64,000 nucleotides of DNA, taken from Zingiber officinale (lineage: Eukaryota; Streptophyta; Magnoliopsida; Zingiberales; Zingiberaceae). Numbering within the stretch: position 1 is the stretch's first letter; each line of letters starts with the position of its first letter. Where the stretch lies: positions 22,933,173-22,997,172 of the forward strand of contig NC_055998.1 of assembly GCF_018446385.1 (NCBI RefSeq), given 5' to 3'. This document shows, piece by piece, positions 22,716 to 34,460 of the stretch. Both the position numbers and the translations under genes were made by a program. The notes under the pieces are model-generated. The model did not search any database. It was not told the origin of the DNA and was given only the letters and a program-made list of their open reading frames with translations.

Positions 22716-24685
22716 TGTTAGCTAGAGCCCTAGAGCCAATCATTTGATGATTGTATTTTGGACTTGTTGTATCATATTCTATATAAATAAAGGCATTTGG
22801 TTTTTGGTTATTATATTTACTTGTATTGGTGTCAAATAAACTAAGTATAATAACGTCCTTGAGTAGAAGGTTCTCACTTATATCAATCGGTTAGTTGAAC
22901 CGATAGTGAGATGATATAGGGAACACTACTCTTAATCATTCCTAGTCGAGTATTAACATTCAGGGACAATGTTAATACAATAAGACTAGCATGTAGGTCA
23001 ACTCGATGACTTGATCTCACAAGTCATGGATATAGAGATATCAAGTTGACACATGGGTATGCATTGGAGAATGTATACTGAATGACCCGCCATAAGAAAG
23101 TATCATGGATCGTTATATGAGTGGCATATACTTTCTCATGTGGCTATTAGTATGACTACTAGTCCTTAGACCTGAAGTCACCATGGTTCCCTACATAAGG
23201 AGTTATGTACTTTGGTTTCGTCAAACGTCACCCGTAACTGGGTGGACTATAAAGGCGATTACTGGGTATGTAACAAATTATGTGGAGGGATGTGAGTGAT
23301 GTAGATGGGATCTATCCCTCCTATATGACGGGAGAGACATCGGTATTCTTGATAGAGTGAGACCACGAAGTGCATGGCCATGCCCAAATGAGTTAATATG
23401 AGATATTGAGCTCATTTGATTGAGTGAGTCTACTTGGAGTTCAAGATTTAGATTGATTAGAGAATGACACGGTCTATGCCTCACATTGATCAATCTAGAT
23501 ATCTAGGAAAGAAGGACACTTGTCATATATTGTGAGGAGTCATAATTAGTAGTCACAAGGTGATGTTGGATCTCAACATTCTTGTAACTTGGGTAGTAAT
23601 GATGTATTGCTAGATACCGCTCATTACTTATGTTTCTAAATGAGTTTAGGGGCATTGCCAACGTTACAAGAACATATTGGGTTACACACAAAGAACAAGT
23701 GGATGGAGATTAGGTTCATATGATGAACCAAGAGGATTAGATTCATTTGATGAATCAAATTGGATTAAGAGTAATCCTAATTGGGCTAATTGAGTTGGAC
23801 TCAAGTTGATTCATGTATTCAATGAGTCTAATTTAGATTATGACTCATTGAATCAATTTAATTAAATGAATTAGATTCATTATATTAAATTGGCTTGAAT
23901 TAAATGGTTGGATTAGATCAACCATGAGAGAGATTAAGTCAAGTTTAACTTGACTTGAGAGGAAGATGAAGAGCCAAGTTTGACTTGACTTTATGCCACC
24001 TCATTAGTGAGTTGGCATTAAGTGGACCAATGATGATGCTCCACATCATCATGGTTACTTAAGTGAAGTGCCACCTCATGGGAGTTACCAAGAGTTGTGA
24101 CTCTTGGTATCCCATGGAGGTTACAAACCACTTAATTAGATGAAAAGAGTTTCATTTTGCAAGTGTAACTCTCATTCAAGTGATCTTCCTCCTCCTAAGC
24201 TCTCTTCTTGCTCCTTCTCTTCTCTTGGTCGTGGGTTTCAAGCAAGGGAGAAGAAAGGAGAGTGAATCTAATCCAAGAAGAAAGGTTAGTGAAAGTCACA
24301 TAGAGATTTTAGATGAGTGTGTTCTCTTCTTTTCCTTTCTTCTTCTTCCAATCCTACCCGAGAGCCCTAGAGAGTGCTAGCACACTTGTGGTGCTCTCTT
24401 CTCCATCCTTGTGTGTTTGAGAACACATCTTGTTCGTGTGGATACTTCTAGAGGATTGTCTACGTTGACAATCACGAGATCCGGCGTACCGTTGGACGAG
24501 CAGGATTTGCGAGGGCACGCATCGAAGGTATAAAATATTTTTCCTTTGTAGATCTACTGTAGATAGAAGTTTGAAACTCGTACTCGTATTTTCGAAAGTT
24601 TTTCTTCGCACGGATCCAATGGCTAGGGGGTTTCGGGGTTTCCGCGACGCGAAAAAGCGATTTTCGTGGCCCGAAAAACCCAACA
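22716..24685 (+). repeat. 5' LTR of the copia element (1970 bp)
   Basis: It begins TGTTAGCTAGAGCCC and ends CGAAAAACCCAACA. A purine/pyrimidine-rich stretch with TGATCTTCCTCCTCC (24180) and a GTGGTATCAGAGCC junction follows at the end. It contains CAAGTTTGACTTGACTT inverted motifs near 23945-23990 and runs of AATTAAATGAATTAG. No TATA box is certain, although TCTATATAAATAAAGG at 22779 is a candidate. Confidence 0.93.
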
Positions 24686-24686
24686 G

Positions 24687-24699
24687 TGGTATCAGAGCC
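24687..24699 (+). other. Primer-binding site of the copia element
   Basis: TGGTATCAGAGCC lies 1 bp after the 5' LTR and is complementary to the 3' end of initiator Met tRNA, the usual primer for copia elements. Confidence 0.92.
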
Positions 24700-26188
24700 A
24701 CGTGCGAAGCTTGTACGAGTTTAGTTTTTGTTTTTATGACAAAAATTCAGTTCTGTGATATTCTGTAATTTTATGGTTTTTAGAGTTTTTATGGGTATTT
24801 TTCTCGTAGAAGAGAAGCACAAGTGTTTCGGCACTTGTAGGCTTCGACTACCGAGAAGAATTTACCAAAACGGCAAAGTTTCGCCCCAAAATTTTTTGGG
24901 ACAGTGGGCTTAGGCACTGTTAGATCGCAAAGGAACCCTCGCGATGGTTAGATCGCGGGTAGGGGCGCTGCCCCTGACCCCGCAAGGAGATTCGTTCCGC
25001 GATTGCGCCCGAAAACGCTAAACGGGACCGCCGGGAAAAATTTACTCATAAAATCTGTAAAATTATGAAAAATTACAGAAAATTATGAAAATATATAATT
25101 TTGAATTATATATTAATTTTGTGATAGTCATGGCCCAAAAGGACCCAATGTGATTGGATTTGTGTTGTAATTCATAATACGGTCTGCGTGCCGTCATGTG
25201 ATGTGTGTGCTGTATTTTGATTCGCGACCTGCGCGTCGTGCTTTCTATTTTATTCTTGTTGTAAATAAGATTTAGACTCGAATGTAACTCGAGTTTCTAA
25301 AATTGTAATGTACAAAAATTGGAGCGGTGGAATATCCACTCGAGGCGGAGTTACGAGGAAGGCGCGAGCAACACAAGGTGGTCAAAAGGAAGGAGCTTGA
25401 GAAGCTATTGACCTTAGGTTGACCATCCGATCTTTTCATTGGCTTGAGAAGATCATAGTAGGGCCATGACTAAATCACAAATTAATTTAATTAATTGCTT
25501 TTGTGTGTATGTGATGCATGCTAGTTAATTAAGTAATTAATTAGTGCCTAACGATTAGATTAGATCTAAGTCATGCACATGATGCACCCTTCGATTAGAT
25601 TAGATCTATCGAGTATATGATACGCATCATCATTTAGATTAGATCTAAATCACGTCAACTCGTAATGCCTACCATGCCGTGATATCTACCACTACCTCGA
25701 TCGCATGTAGTTGTTGAATCTGCCAAAGTAGAGCAACACATACTATCTTGGTAGGGTACGGAGGGACAATCTTGGTCCCGCCTATCAATGCATGGGTGAG
25801 TACAACTCAATTAGATTGAGTATTCCTAGTTAACTCGGTTGGATCGAGTATAATTATAGGCATTCTTCCAATGGTTGGAAAGATAGGTCAAAATCACATA
25901 TATATTAACTCTCGGGCGTATTAGCCAAAGCTAACTCGAGTTTTAATATAAATACGGATATTGATCCTATAAACAAGAGTTGCATAGAGATATAATTGGT
26001 AATCGTTACCTACCAATCATACTAAGTCTTGGGCATATTAGCCAAAGCTAATTCAAGGGTTAGTATGATGTGGATCTTGTCCCACGTGAATTATAGAATT
26101 CAGTGGGAGCATCATTTAGTTAAAGGCCTAATTAAATGATTAAGAATATGATACTTATTTCTGCATTTATTTCTGTTGTAGAATTTCC
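24700..26188 (+). other. Long untranslated leader of the copia element
   Basis: About 1.5 kb lies between the primer site and the first gag ATG, without a long frame. It holds repeated TTAGATTAGATCTA and TAATTAATTAG motifs (25500-25640) and a duplicated GGGC(A/G)TATTAGCCAAAGCTAA box (25913-25935 and 26032-26054). Leaders of this length hold the packaging and dimerisation signals in other elements; none can be assigned here. Confidence 0.7.
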
Positions 26189-26570
26189 ATGACGTCGAAT
26201 ACGAACACCTTCTCTCTGCGATCTGTCCTTAAGAAGGACAAGCTCAACGGAGCAAATTTCCTGGACTGGTACAGGAACCTGAGAATAGTTCTAAACTGTA
26301 CGTTCTGGAGCAGCCCATTCCGGAGGCTCCTCCTGCCACTACCACGTGAGCAGACCGAGATGCTTACAAGAAGCATCAAGATGACGCATTAGATGTGTCC
26401 TGTCTTATGCTCGCAACCATGAACTCAGAGCTTCAGAAGCAACATGAGTTGATGAGCTCTTACGATATGGTTGAACATCTTTGTCACCTATATCAAGGAC
26501 AAGCAAGGCACTGCAAGAGGAACTCCAAAGAATACCTGGAAGATCTTAAGAAGAAGAGAAATAAGATTTC
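26189..26570 (+). pseudogene. Copia gag (frameshifted and internally deleted)
   Basis: The start ATG at 26189 opens MTSNTNTFSLRSVL, then KLNGANFLDWYRNLRIVL, the N-terminal capsid motif of copia gag. The frame shifts near 26300-26340. The second frame (from about 26300, in frame with pol) gives VLEQPIPEAPPAT by eye and then CLMLATMNSELQKQHE, the next gag block. Directly after YDMVEHLCHLYQ the sequence jumps to RHCKRNSKEYLEDLKKK, which in relatives follows the CCHC knuckle. The rest of the capsid and the knuckle cysteines are therefore deleted. Confidence 0.82.
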
Positions 26571-28452
26571 TACTTCAAGTATACATGTTATAGAAGTCAA
26601 CCTCTCTATTTCTTCATCGTGGGTATTAGATACCGGATGTGCTTCGTACATTTGTACTAATGTACAAGCGCTGAGAAATAGCAGGGCATTGACGAAGGGT
26701 GAGATAGACCTACGAGTAGGCAATGGAGCACGGGTTGCTGCTATTGCTGTAGGAACTTACCATCTATCTCTGCCCTCTGAGCTTGTACTAGAATTAGATG
26801 ATTGTTATTATGTGTCTGCCTTGACTAAGAACATAATTTCAGTTTCTTGTTTGGACAAGAAAGGATTTTCGTTTACAATAAAGAACAAATGTTGTTCTAT
26901 CTATTTAAACGATATGTTCTATTGTAGTGCACCTCTGATAAACGAACTCTATATTCTAGACCTTGAGAGCCCTATCTATAACATAAATACCAAGAGGTTC
27001 AAGTCAAATGACCTGAACCAAACTTATCTCTGGCACTGTCGCTTAGGTCATATAAATGACAAGCGCTTATCCCAGCTCCATAAGGATGGTTTGTTGGACT
27101 CATTTGATTTTGAATCATATGAGATATGCGAGTCATGCCTACGAGGCAAGATGACCAAGACTCCCTTTAGTGGGTATAGCGAGAGAGCAACTGATTTGTT
27201 AGGACTCATACATAGTGATGTATGTGGCCCTTTCAATGTTGCTGCTAGAGGCGGTTATAGATACTTCATCACATTTACTGATGACTTCAGTAGATATGGT
27301 TATGTGTACTTGATGACACATAAGTCAGAATCCTTTAAAAAGTTCAAAGAATTCAAGAATGAAGTACAGAACCAGCTTGGCAAGAGTATTAAGATACTTC
27401 GATCCGATCGAGGTGGAGAATACCTTAGCCATGAGTTCCGTGACTATCTAGCTGAGTGTGGGATTCTATCCCAACTCACTCCTCCTGGAACACCACAGTG
27501 GAATGGTGTATCCGAAAGGAGGAATCGTACCCTATTAGATATGGTACGATCTATGATGAATCACACAGATCTTCCGACATACCTTTGGGGTTATGCTCTA
27601 GACACGGCAGCTTTTATACTCAACCGAGTTCCATCCAAGGCCGTGAAAAAGACACCATATAGGATATGGACTGGGAGAGATGCCCAGGTGTCTTTCATGA
27701 GGATTTGGGGTTGTGAGGCTTACGTTAGACGTCAAATCTCAGACAAATTAGGACCCAAATCCGACAAGTGCTATTTCATTGGATATCCCAAGGAAACTAA
27801 GGGATATTACTTCTACATTCCCAGTCAGCACAAGGTAGTTGTGGCAAAGACTGGGGTTTTTCTAGAAAGGGACTTTGTTTCTAGAAAGACTAGTGGGAGT
27901 GCGTTCGATCTTGAAGAAGTTCAAGATGCGAACAATAGCACTGATGCCTCGATGGAAATTAAACTGGAACCACAAAGTGTTGTGGATGATGATGTTCCAC
28001 AAAGAGTTGAGGAACAACAACCAGTTCAAGTAGACATACCTCTTCGCAGGTCTGATAGGGTACATCGTCAGCCTGAGAGATACTCATTTCTCTTGTCTTA
28101 CCATGATGACGTTATGCTCATAGAGGATGAGCCTACCACCTATCAGGAAGCTGTGATGAGACCAGATTCCGAGAAATGGCTAGAAGCCATGAGATCCGAG
28201 ATGGAATCCATGTACACCAACCAAGTATGGACTTTGGTTGATCCACCTGAAGGGGTGAAACCCATTGGGTGCAAGTGGGTCTTTAAGAGAAAGACTGACA
28301 TGGATGGACTTATCTATAAGGGTCGCTTGGTAGCTAAAGGTTTCAAGCAGATTCATGGTATTTACTATGATGAGACCTTTTCTCCAGTAGCGATGTTTAA
28401 GTCCATTCGGATCATGCTTGCTATTGCAGCCTACCATGACTATGAGATATGA
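26395..28452 (+). pseudogene. Copia gag-pol, first part: protease, integrase, RT N-terminus
   Basis: The 685-residue frame covers the aspartic protease (WVLDTGCASYICT near residue 78) and the HHCC zinc finger (LWHCRLGH ... YEICESCLRGK, nt about 27027-27150). The integrase core carries its three acidic positions (HSDVCGPF, LRSDRGGEY, NGVSERRNRTLL), and the RT start follows (EAMRSEMESMYTNQVWTLVD, KGRLVAKGFKQ, YDETFSPVA). It ends at a TGA at 28450-28452 where TGG (the Trp of YEIWQMDV) is expected, splitting RT by a single base change. Apart from this and the gag deletion the frame is clean, which fits recent insertion. Confidence 0.92.
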
Positions 28453-28455
28453 CAG

Positions 28456-29703
28456 ATGGATGTCAAAACCGTGTTTCTGAATGGAAACCTACTCGAGGAT
28501 GTGTACATGACACAACCTGAGGGTTTTGTAGATCCACAGCATACTAGCAGAGTATGCAAGCTGCATAGGTCCATTTATGGACTAAAGCAAGCTTCTTGGA
28601 GTTGGAATCTTCGATTCGATGATGCAATCAAACAGTTTGGTTTCATCAAGAATGAAGATGAGCCTTGTGTCTACAAGAAGGTTGTAGGGGATATAGTTGT
28701 CTTCCTCATATTGTATGTGGATGACATACTACTCATTGGGAAGGACATCCCTATGCTTCAGTCTGTCAAGACCTGGCTAGGGAGTTACTTCTCAATGAAG
28801 GACTTAGGTGAGGCATCCCGCATTCTAGGGATACAGATCTATAGAGATAGATCTAAGAGGTTGCTTGGCCTAAGTCAGAGTACATACATTGACAAGGTAC
28901 TCCTTCGGTTTGCCATGCAGAACTCCAAGAAGGGATTTCTATCGATGTCACATGGCGTGAGTCTTTCGAAGACTCAAGGTCCCTCTTCTAGAGAGGAGAG
29001 AGACCGCATGGATCAGATCCCTTATGCTTCAGCCATAGGATCTATCATGTACGTCATGCTATGTACTCGACCTGATGTCTCGTATGCTTTGAGCATGACG
29101 AGTAGATACCAGTCAGATCCAGGTGAAAGTCACTGGATAGCAGTCAAGAATATTCTTAAGTACTTAAGAAGGACAAAAGAATATTTCTTGATATATGGAG
29201 GCAATGATGAGCTAGCTGTAAAGGGTTACAGTGATGCTAGCTTCCAAACCGATCAGGATGATTACCGATCGCAATCAGGGTTCGTATTTTGCATTAATGG
29301 TGGTGCTGTCAGCTGGAAGAGTTCGAAGCAGGACACAGTAGCTGATTCTACAACAGAAGCCGAGTACATTGCTGCATCAGAGGCAGCAAAGGAGGCAGTT
29401 TGGATCCGCAAGTTCATCACTGAACTTGGGGTGGTTCCTAGCATTGCTGACCCCATTGAGCTCTATTGTGACAACAATGGAGCTATAGCACAGGCGAAGG
29501 AACCTCGCTCACACCAGCGGACCAAACACATACTACGGCGCTTCCATCTCATTCGAGAGATCATCGAGAGAGGAGATGTGAAGATTTGCAGAGTACCTAC
29601 AGAGGCTAACATCGCAGATCCCTTGACCAAGGCTTTGGCACAGAGGAAGCATGATGGTCACACTAGGTCATTGGGGCTTAGAGCCTACACTGATTGGCAC
29701 TAG
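28456..29703 (+). pseudogene. Copia gag-pol, second part: RT palm/thumb and RNase H
   Basis: The frame continues in phase after the TGA with MDVKTVFLNGNL. It carries the RT active site (FLILYVDDILLIG, about 28705-28740), the SYFSMKDLGEASRILGIQI block, SAIGSIMYVMLCTRPDVSYA and the RNase H acidic positions (GYSDASFQTD, STTEAEYIA, ELYCDNNGAI). It ends RTKHILRRFHLIREII, ANIADPLTKAL and a stop at 29701-29703. Length and block spacing are normal for copia pol. The 5 bp between stop codon and restart carry no signal; this is one gene broken by a nonsense mutation. Confidence 0.93.
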
Positions 29704-29717
29704 TGCTAGTGGGAGAT
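29704..29717 (+). other. Polypurine tract of the copia element
   Basis: TGCTAGTGGGAGAT immediately precedes the 3' LTR start TGTTAGC. It is short and only moderately purine-rich, as in many copia elements, and lies right after the RNase H stop. Confidence 0.7.
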
Positions 29718-31311
29718 TGTTAGCTAGAGCCCTAAAGCCAATCATTTGATGATTGTATTTTGGACTTGTTGTATCATATTCTATATAAATAAAGGCATTT
29801 GGTTTTTGGTTATTATACTTACTTGTATTGGTGCCAAATAAACTAAATATAATAAAGTCCTTGAGTAGAAGGTTCTCACCTATATCAATCGGTTAGTTGA
29901 ACCGATAGTGAGATGATATAGGGAACACTACTCTTAATCATTCCTAGTCGAGTATTAACATTCAGGGACAATGTTAATGCAATAAGACTAGCATGTAGGT
30001 CAACTCGATGACTTGATCTCACAAGTCATGGATATAGAGATATCAAGTTAACACATGGGTATGCATTGGAGAATGTATACTGAATGACCCGCCATGAGAA
30101 AGTATCATGGATCGTTATATGAGTGTCATATACTTTCTCATGTGGCTATTAGTATGACTACTAGTCCTTAGACCTGAAGTCACCATGGTTCCCTATATAA
30201 GGAGTTATGTACTTTGATTTCGTCAAACGTCACCCGTAACTAGGTGGACTATAAAGGCGATTACTGGGTATGTAAGGGCATTGCCAACGTTACAAGAACC
30301 TATTGGGTCACACACAAAGAACAAGTGGATGGAGATTAGGTTCATATGATGAACCAAGAGGATTAGATTCATTTGATGAATCAAATTGAATTAAGAGTAA
30401 TCCTAATTGGGCTAATTGAGTTGGACTCAAGTTGATTCATGTGTTCAATGAGTCTAATTTAGATTATGACTCATTGAATCAATTTAATTAAATGAATTAG
30501 ATTCATTATATTAAATTGGCTTGAATTAAATGGTTGGATTAGATCAACCATGAGAGAGATTAAGTCAAGTTTGACTTAACTTGAGAGGAAGATGAAGAGT
30601 CAAGTTTGACTTGACTTTATATCACCTCATTGGTGAGTTGGCATTAAGTGGACCAATGATGATGCTCCACATCATCATGGTTACTTAAGTGAAGTGCCAC
30701 CTCATGGGAGTTACCAAGAGTTGTGACTCTTGGTATCCCATGGAGGTTACAAACCACTTAATTAGATGAAAAGAGTTTCATTTTGCAAATGTAACTCTCA
30801 TTCAAGTGATCTTCCTCCTCCTAAGCTCTCTTCTTGCTCCTTCTCTTCTCTTGGTCGTGGGTTTCAAGCAAGGGAGAAGAAAGGAGAGTGAATCTAATCC
30901 AAGAAGAAAGGTTAGTGAAAGTCACATAAAGATTTTAGAGGAGTGTGTTCTCTTCTTTTCCTTTCTTCTTCTTCCAATCCTACCCGAGAGCCCTAGAGAG
31001 TGCTAGCACACTTGTGGTGCTCTCTTCTCCATCCTTGTGTGCTAGAGAACACATCTTGTTCGTGTGGATACTTCTAGAGGATTGTTTACATTGACAATCA
31101 CGAGATCCGGCGTACCGTTGGACGAGCGGGATTTGCGAGGGCACGCATCGAAGGTATAAAATGTTTTTCCTTTGTAGATCTACTGTAGATCGAAGTTTGA
31201 AACTCGTACTCGTATTTTCGAAAGTTTTTCTTCGCACGGATCCAATGGCTAGGGGGTTTCGGGGTTTCTGCGATGCAAAAAAGCGGTTTTCGTGACCCGA
31301 AAAATCCAACA
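29718..31311 (+). repeat. 3' LTR of the copia element (1594 bp, internal deletion)
   Basis: It matches the 5' LTR end to end except for loss of 376 bp corresponding to 23274-23649: GGTATGTAA is joined directly to GGGCATTGCC at 30275/30276. Other differences are scattered single bases. It ends AAAAATCCAACA before the AAAAA duplication. Confidence 0.93.
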
Positions 31312-31316
31312 AAAAA

Positions 31317-32020
31317 GTCCCATCAGAGATAACAAAACTGATATTTCTTGGTCTTCTTATGCCAAAGGAATTTAGTGGAAGCCATAGTATGCATCCATTT
31401 TACAAATGAACTCGGGCCCGAAAGTTGAGTTCATCAATTGATTAATGTGGGAAACGGGATAACAATCTTTTGGGCAAAGCTTGTCCAGGTCTCAGAAGTC
31501 CACACATACCCATTATTTGCCTCCTGATTTGGGTACCAACACCACGTTTGTCGACCAAGTCACGAATTGAACCTCCCGAATGTGCCATGATTTTAATAAT
31601 TTGGTGATTTTAGCTCGGATTATTTTATTTTGCTTGGGCCTGAAGTATCTTTTCTTTTGTCTGATTGGCCTGGCATCTGGAAACGTGTTAAACTGGTGCA
31701 CCATCATTGTCGAGGATATATCGGTGACTTTCTAGGGTGACCAGGCGAAGACATCTTGGTTGCGATAGAGGTAGGTGATTAATTCTTGCTTCAGTCTCGG
31801 ATGAAGATCTACAGTAATCTAGGTGGTTCCATTTGGTTGTTCTAGTCAAATTTATACTTCCTTTGGTCTTTTTGTCAGTCGAGGCATGGGGATGTCTTGA
31901 ACAACTTGCACTTCGGCCCTCAGTGTCCTTCGAGTTTTGCGCAAATCTGTCCTGACCATCTCTACAAAACATCTTCTAGCTGCTGCTTGGTCTCATCTTA
32001 CCTCACTTGATATTCCACAG
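31317..32020 (-). pseudogene. Tat-like gypsy RT fingers and protease-RT linker
   Basis: The minus-strand frame at 31513-31707 carries the RT start: VHQFNTFPDARPIRQKKRYF, then EVQFVTWSTNVVLVPKSGGK. By eye it continues VCVDF..LDKLCPKDCYP and HINQLMNSTFG at 31390-31510. Upstream, YRNQDVFAWSP (about 31725-31770) is the classic block before Tat/gypsy RT. The fingers match Tat-type elements. Stops and shifts are frequent. Confidence 0.8.
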
Positions 32021-32560
32021 GGAACTTCACCTTTTGATGGAAGGTGGAGATCACAACTTGGAATGAACTCAAAGTCAGTCTCCTCAAGATGACATTAGAG
32101 GTAGAAGTTGCATCAACTATTATGAAGGAGGTGCGTCAAGTTTGTTACAAGGGTTCTTCCCCCAAGGATAGTGCAAGGCTAATCTGATCGAGTGGCTGCA
32201 TTTCATGTCTAGTGAATCTAAACAGGGAGGTAGCAATGAGTTAAATTCATTTATGATAATTCACATTTGATCGAAGGCCTTTTTTAATATAATATTGATT
32301 CAACTGTCTGTGTTAATGAAAACCTGGCCACATCGTAATTAGCAATAGTGATGTGGATCACAAAGGCATCCTCATGAGGGGCTTCTACTCCTAAATCTCG
32401 AGGCCCAAAGCCTATTAGGCAACATTCTCCTCGTCCCCTTCCATTGCTGATTTTGCAACTCTCCAGCGGTCGCCCATGGGCCTTCCTTGCCCGATTAGAA
32501 TCTCCATTGATTGAGCCTCCGAAGATCATATTAATGATTCGTCACTCATAGGAACTGTCT
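32020..32560 (-). pseudogene. Tat-like gypsy protease region
   Basis: The 32284-32529 frame reads GGSINGDSNRARKAHGRPLE, then IGFGPRDLGVEAPHEDAFVI and ITIANYDVARF, the region leading into a Tat-type aspartic protease; the catalytic D-T/S-G itself is not intact. Downstream (32020-32200), FIIVDATSTSNVILRRLTLS and STFHQKVKFPV by eye are the end of the protease. Frame breaks lie near 32280 and 32100. Confidence 0.72.
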
Positions 32561-32810
32561 TTGTCTCCTCTCGACAAGCCTCTCGATAGGATTGAGAAGA
32601 CTCTCAAGGTTTGCTAGGTGGTGAATGAGCTCGCTGATTTGATTATCGAGGGGCCTCATCTTGCTGAGCACCCCTAGAAGGAGAGTGCCAAGAAGGGCGG
32701 GGAGTTGATCTCCTATTTAGCGAACGTTACTCAGCCGTCTGACGAAGCTCCCTAATGTACTGATTGCATTCATGGGTAGAATGACTGCTCGACTAATGAT
32801 GAACGATCCA

Positions 32811-33402
32811 AGGGCTATAAATAAATCAAAAATTCGTGAACAAGCTTGGTGTTTGGCTTGGTAAGAGCTTATTTATGTTCATTCAATATACACAAGATCA
32901 ATTAAATAAACAAACTTGAACAACTCGTTAAACTAAACAAGCAAGTTTGAACACATATACGTTCAGCTCATTAATGTTCATAAATAACATTCGTGAACAA
33001 TGTTCGTGAACAATATTTACAAACTATGTTCATTAATAAAATTCTTATCAATATGCTAAATAAATAAATAAAATAAACAAATAAGTTTAAATTATTAAAC
33101 TCAATAACCAATCAAATAAGTAAAAGTTTCAAACAAGCTTGAATTGAGAGCTTGATAACATTAAACAAACCAAGCTCGAACCAAGCTCAAGCCAAGCTTG
33201 AATTGAGAGCTCGATAACATCTAAACAAGCCAAGCTTAAGCCAAGTTTCAAACAAACTCAAGCTTATAAAAAATAAATCAAGTCAAACTTGAACAATCAT
33301 TTTAAAGGCTTGGTTCATTATAAGCTCGGCTCAACTTGGCTCGGTTATCTTATTAAACAAGCTTGAACACTCCAAAGCTCACCTCGGCTTGTTTACAGCC
33401 CT
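32811..33402. mobile_element. 592-bp MITE with AGGGCTRTAAA terminal inverted repeats
   Basis: The ends AGGGCTATAAATAA and TTGTTTACAGCCCT form an imperfect inverted repeat. The flanks carry AACGATCCA (32802-32810) and AACGACCCA (33403-33411), a 9-bp target-site duplication with one mismatch. The inside is AT-rich with many GAACAAGCTTG/CAAGCTTGAA motifs, so the two halves are partly self-complementary. A 9-bp duplication favours a Mutator-like origin; hAT (8 bp) is the alternative. It interrupts the Tat-like gag/protease region. Confidence 0.82.
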
Positions 33403-33411
33403 AACGACCCA

Positions 33412-34460
33412 TCTTCTCGGGAAGCCATAGGCCTAACTTTGAGATCGGCGTCGAGGCAGCTTCTACGATCTATACCACTCTCTCTCCCCTTTGAGCCAAC
33501 GCATGATGATGGCTTGTACGTGGCTCTATATTCTGCAAGGGTGATGAGGAAGCTTTGCACTCCAACTGAGTGATTGTAGGGGTCGGAACAATAACCTCTT
33601 TCCCTCCAACGAATTGGGCTTCCTTCACATTAATATACTTAACTGCTCAGCTAAACAGGTTATCAAAATCTATCGGAAGCTTCTTCACCAAGAACCAAAA
33701 GAAGTCTTCTTCCAATAACCCATGAGAGAAAGCATTCACAGTACTTTTGAAGTGGTAGAAGGAGCGTTCGGTGTCATTCGATTCAACCGCTAAATATATT
33801 TCTTCAAGGTTTCTTGTGGCTTCTATCACAGAGCAAACAAGTTGAGTGGAGTTTTATGTTACCTTTTATTGTTGGTAAAATGGTGTAAGAAGGTGACCTT
33901 GAAATCTTTGAAAGACTTGATGGAGGAGGCCGAGAGTTGGGTAAACCATTGCTGAGCTAAGCTGGAAAGCATCATTAGGAAGACCCAACACTTGACACTA
34001 TCAGTATACTGATGTAATAAGGCGGCATTCTCAAACCAACACAAATGATGTTTTGGGTTTGATGTTCCCGTGCATTCTCTAAACTGCAGTGGTAGAAAAT
34101 GATGTGACAACTCATCTTCAAGGACACTCCTGGAAAAATGGATGTCTGTGGAGTCCTTCACTCCACCAGTGGAAGGCCCTTTACTCCGGAGAAGGTCTAA
34201 GGGAGGTGTCTCTCCCATCAAAGATTCAAGGGACTGCTCCTCATGTCTGACTAACGTTCTAGTGGGAGTCAAGATTGGAGTTCCAAGTGCTTCAGTAGGA
34301 CATAGCAGCCTTCAGTTGGAAACGTGAGGTATCCAATGTAGATATCTTTGAAGGTGAAGGGTTTGTCCATGGTTGCTTCTGCAATATCTCATGCACCGTA
34401 GTTGTAACAAGCTTGTTGAAATCCTTGTGTATCATGGTGATGGTGGTGGGTTTTCTAATT
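33412..34460 (-). pseudogene. Tat-like gypsy gag
   Basis: The 33859-34272 frame (137 residues) carries the retrotransposon gag domain: NPKHHLCWFENAALLHQYTD, then MMLSSLAQQWFTQLSASSIK and FKVTFLHHFTNNK. The 33647-33829 frame continues it with FYHFKSTVNAFSHGLLEEDFFWFLVKK in pieces. These are typical of Tat/Athila-type gag. A shift near 33840 and a stop near 34290 break it. The N-terminus ends at the LTR insertion at 34461. Confidence 0.8.

Larger units (their letters stand above)
22716..31311 (+). mobile_element. Nearly complete Ty1-copia retrotransposon
   Basis: The 8596-bp element has LTRs at 22716-24685 and 29718-31311, an initiator-Met primer site at 24687, a polypurine tract before 29718, and target-site duplications AAAAA at 22711-22715 and 31312-31316. 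The coding order protease-integrase-RT-RNase H is copia. The LTRs are nearly identical apart from one 376-bp deletion in the 3' copy. The element carries a damaged gag, a lost zinc knuckle and one nonsense codon in RT, so it would need another element's proteins to move. It inserted into the Tat-like gypsy RT. I could not assign the copia lineage with confidence. Confidence 0.93.
20977..34460 (-). mobile_element. Tat/Retand-like Ty3-gypsy element, old and interrupted three times
   Basis: On the minus strand, gag (33403-34460), protease and RT (31312-32810), the RT active site (22608-22715) and RNase H (20977-21460) are in the order of one gypsy polyprotein. About 3.1 kb remains after removing the MITE 32811-33402, the copia 22716-31311 and the solo LTR 21461-22607. 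Each insertion has its own target-site duplication and the gypsy reading resumes across it. The LYLYLSV-type RNase H and the gag pattern point to the Tat lineage. No LTR of its own is visible. Confidence 0.82.
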
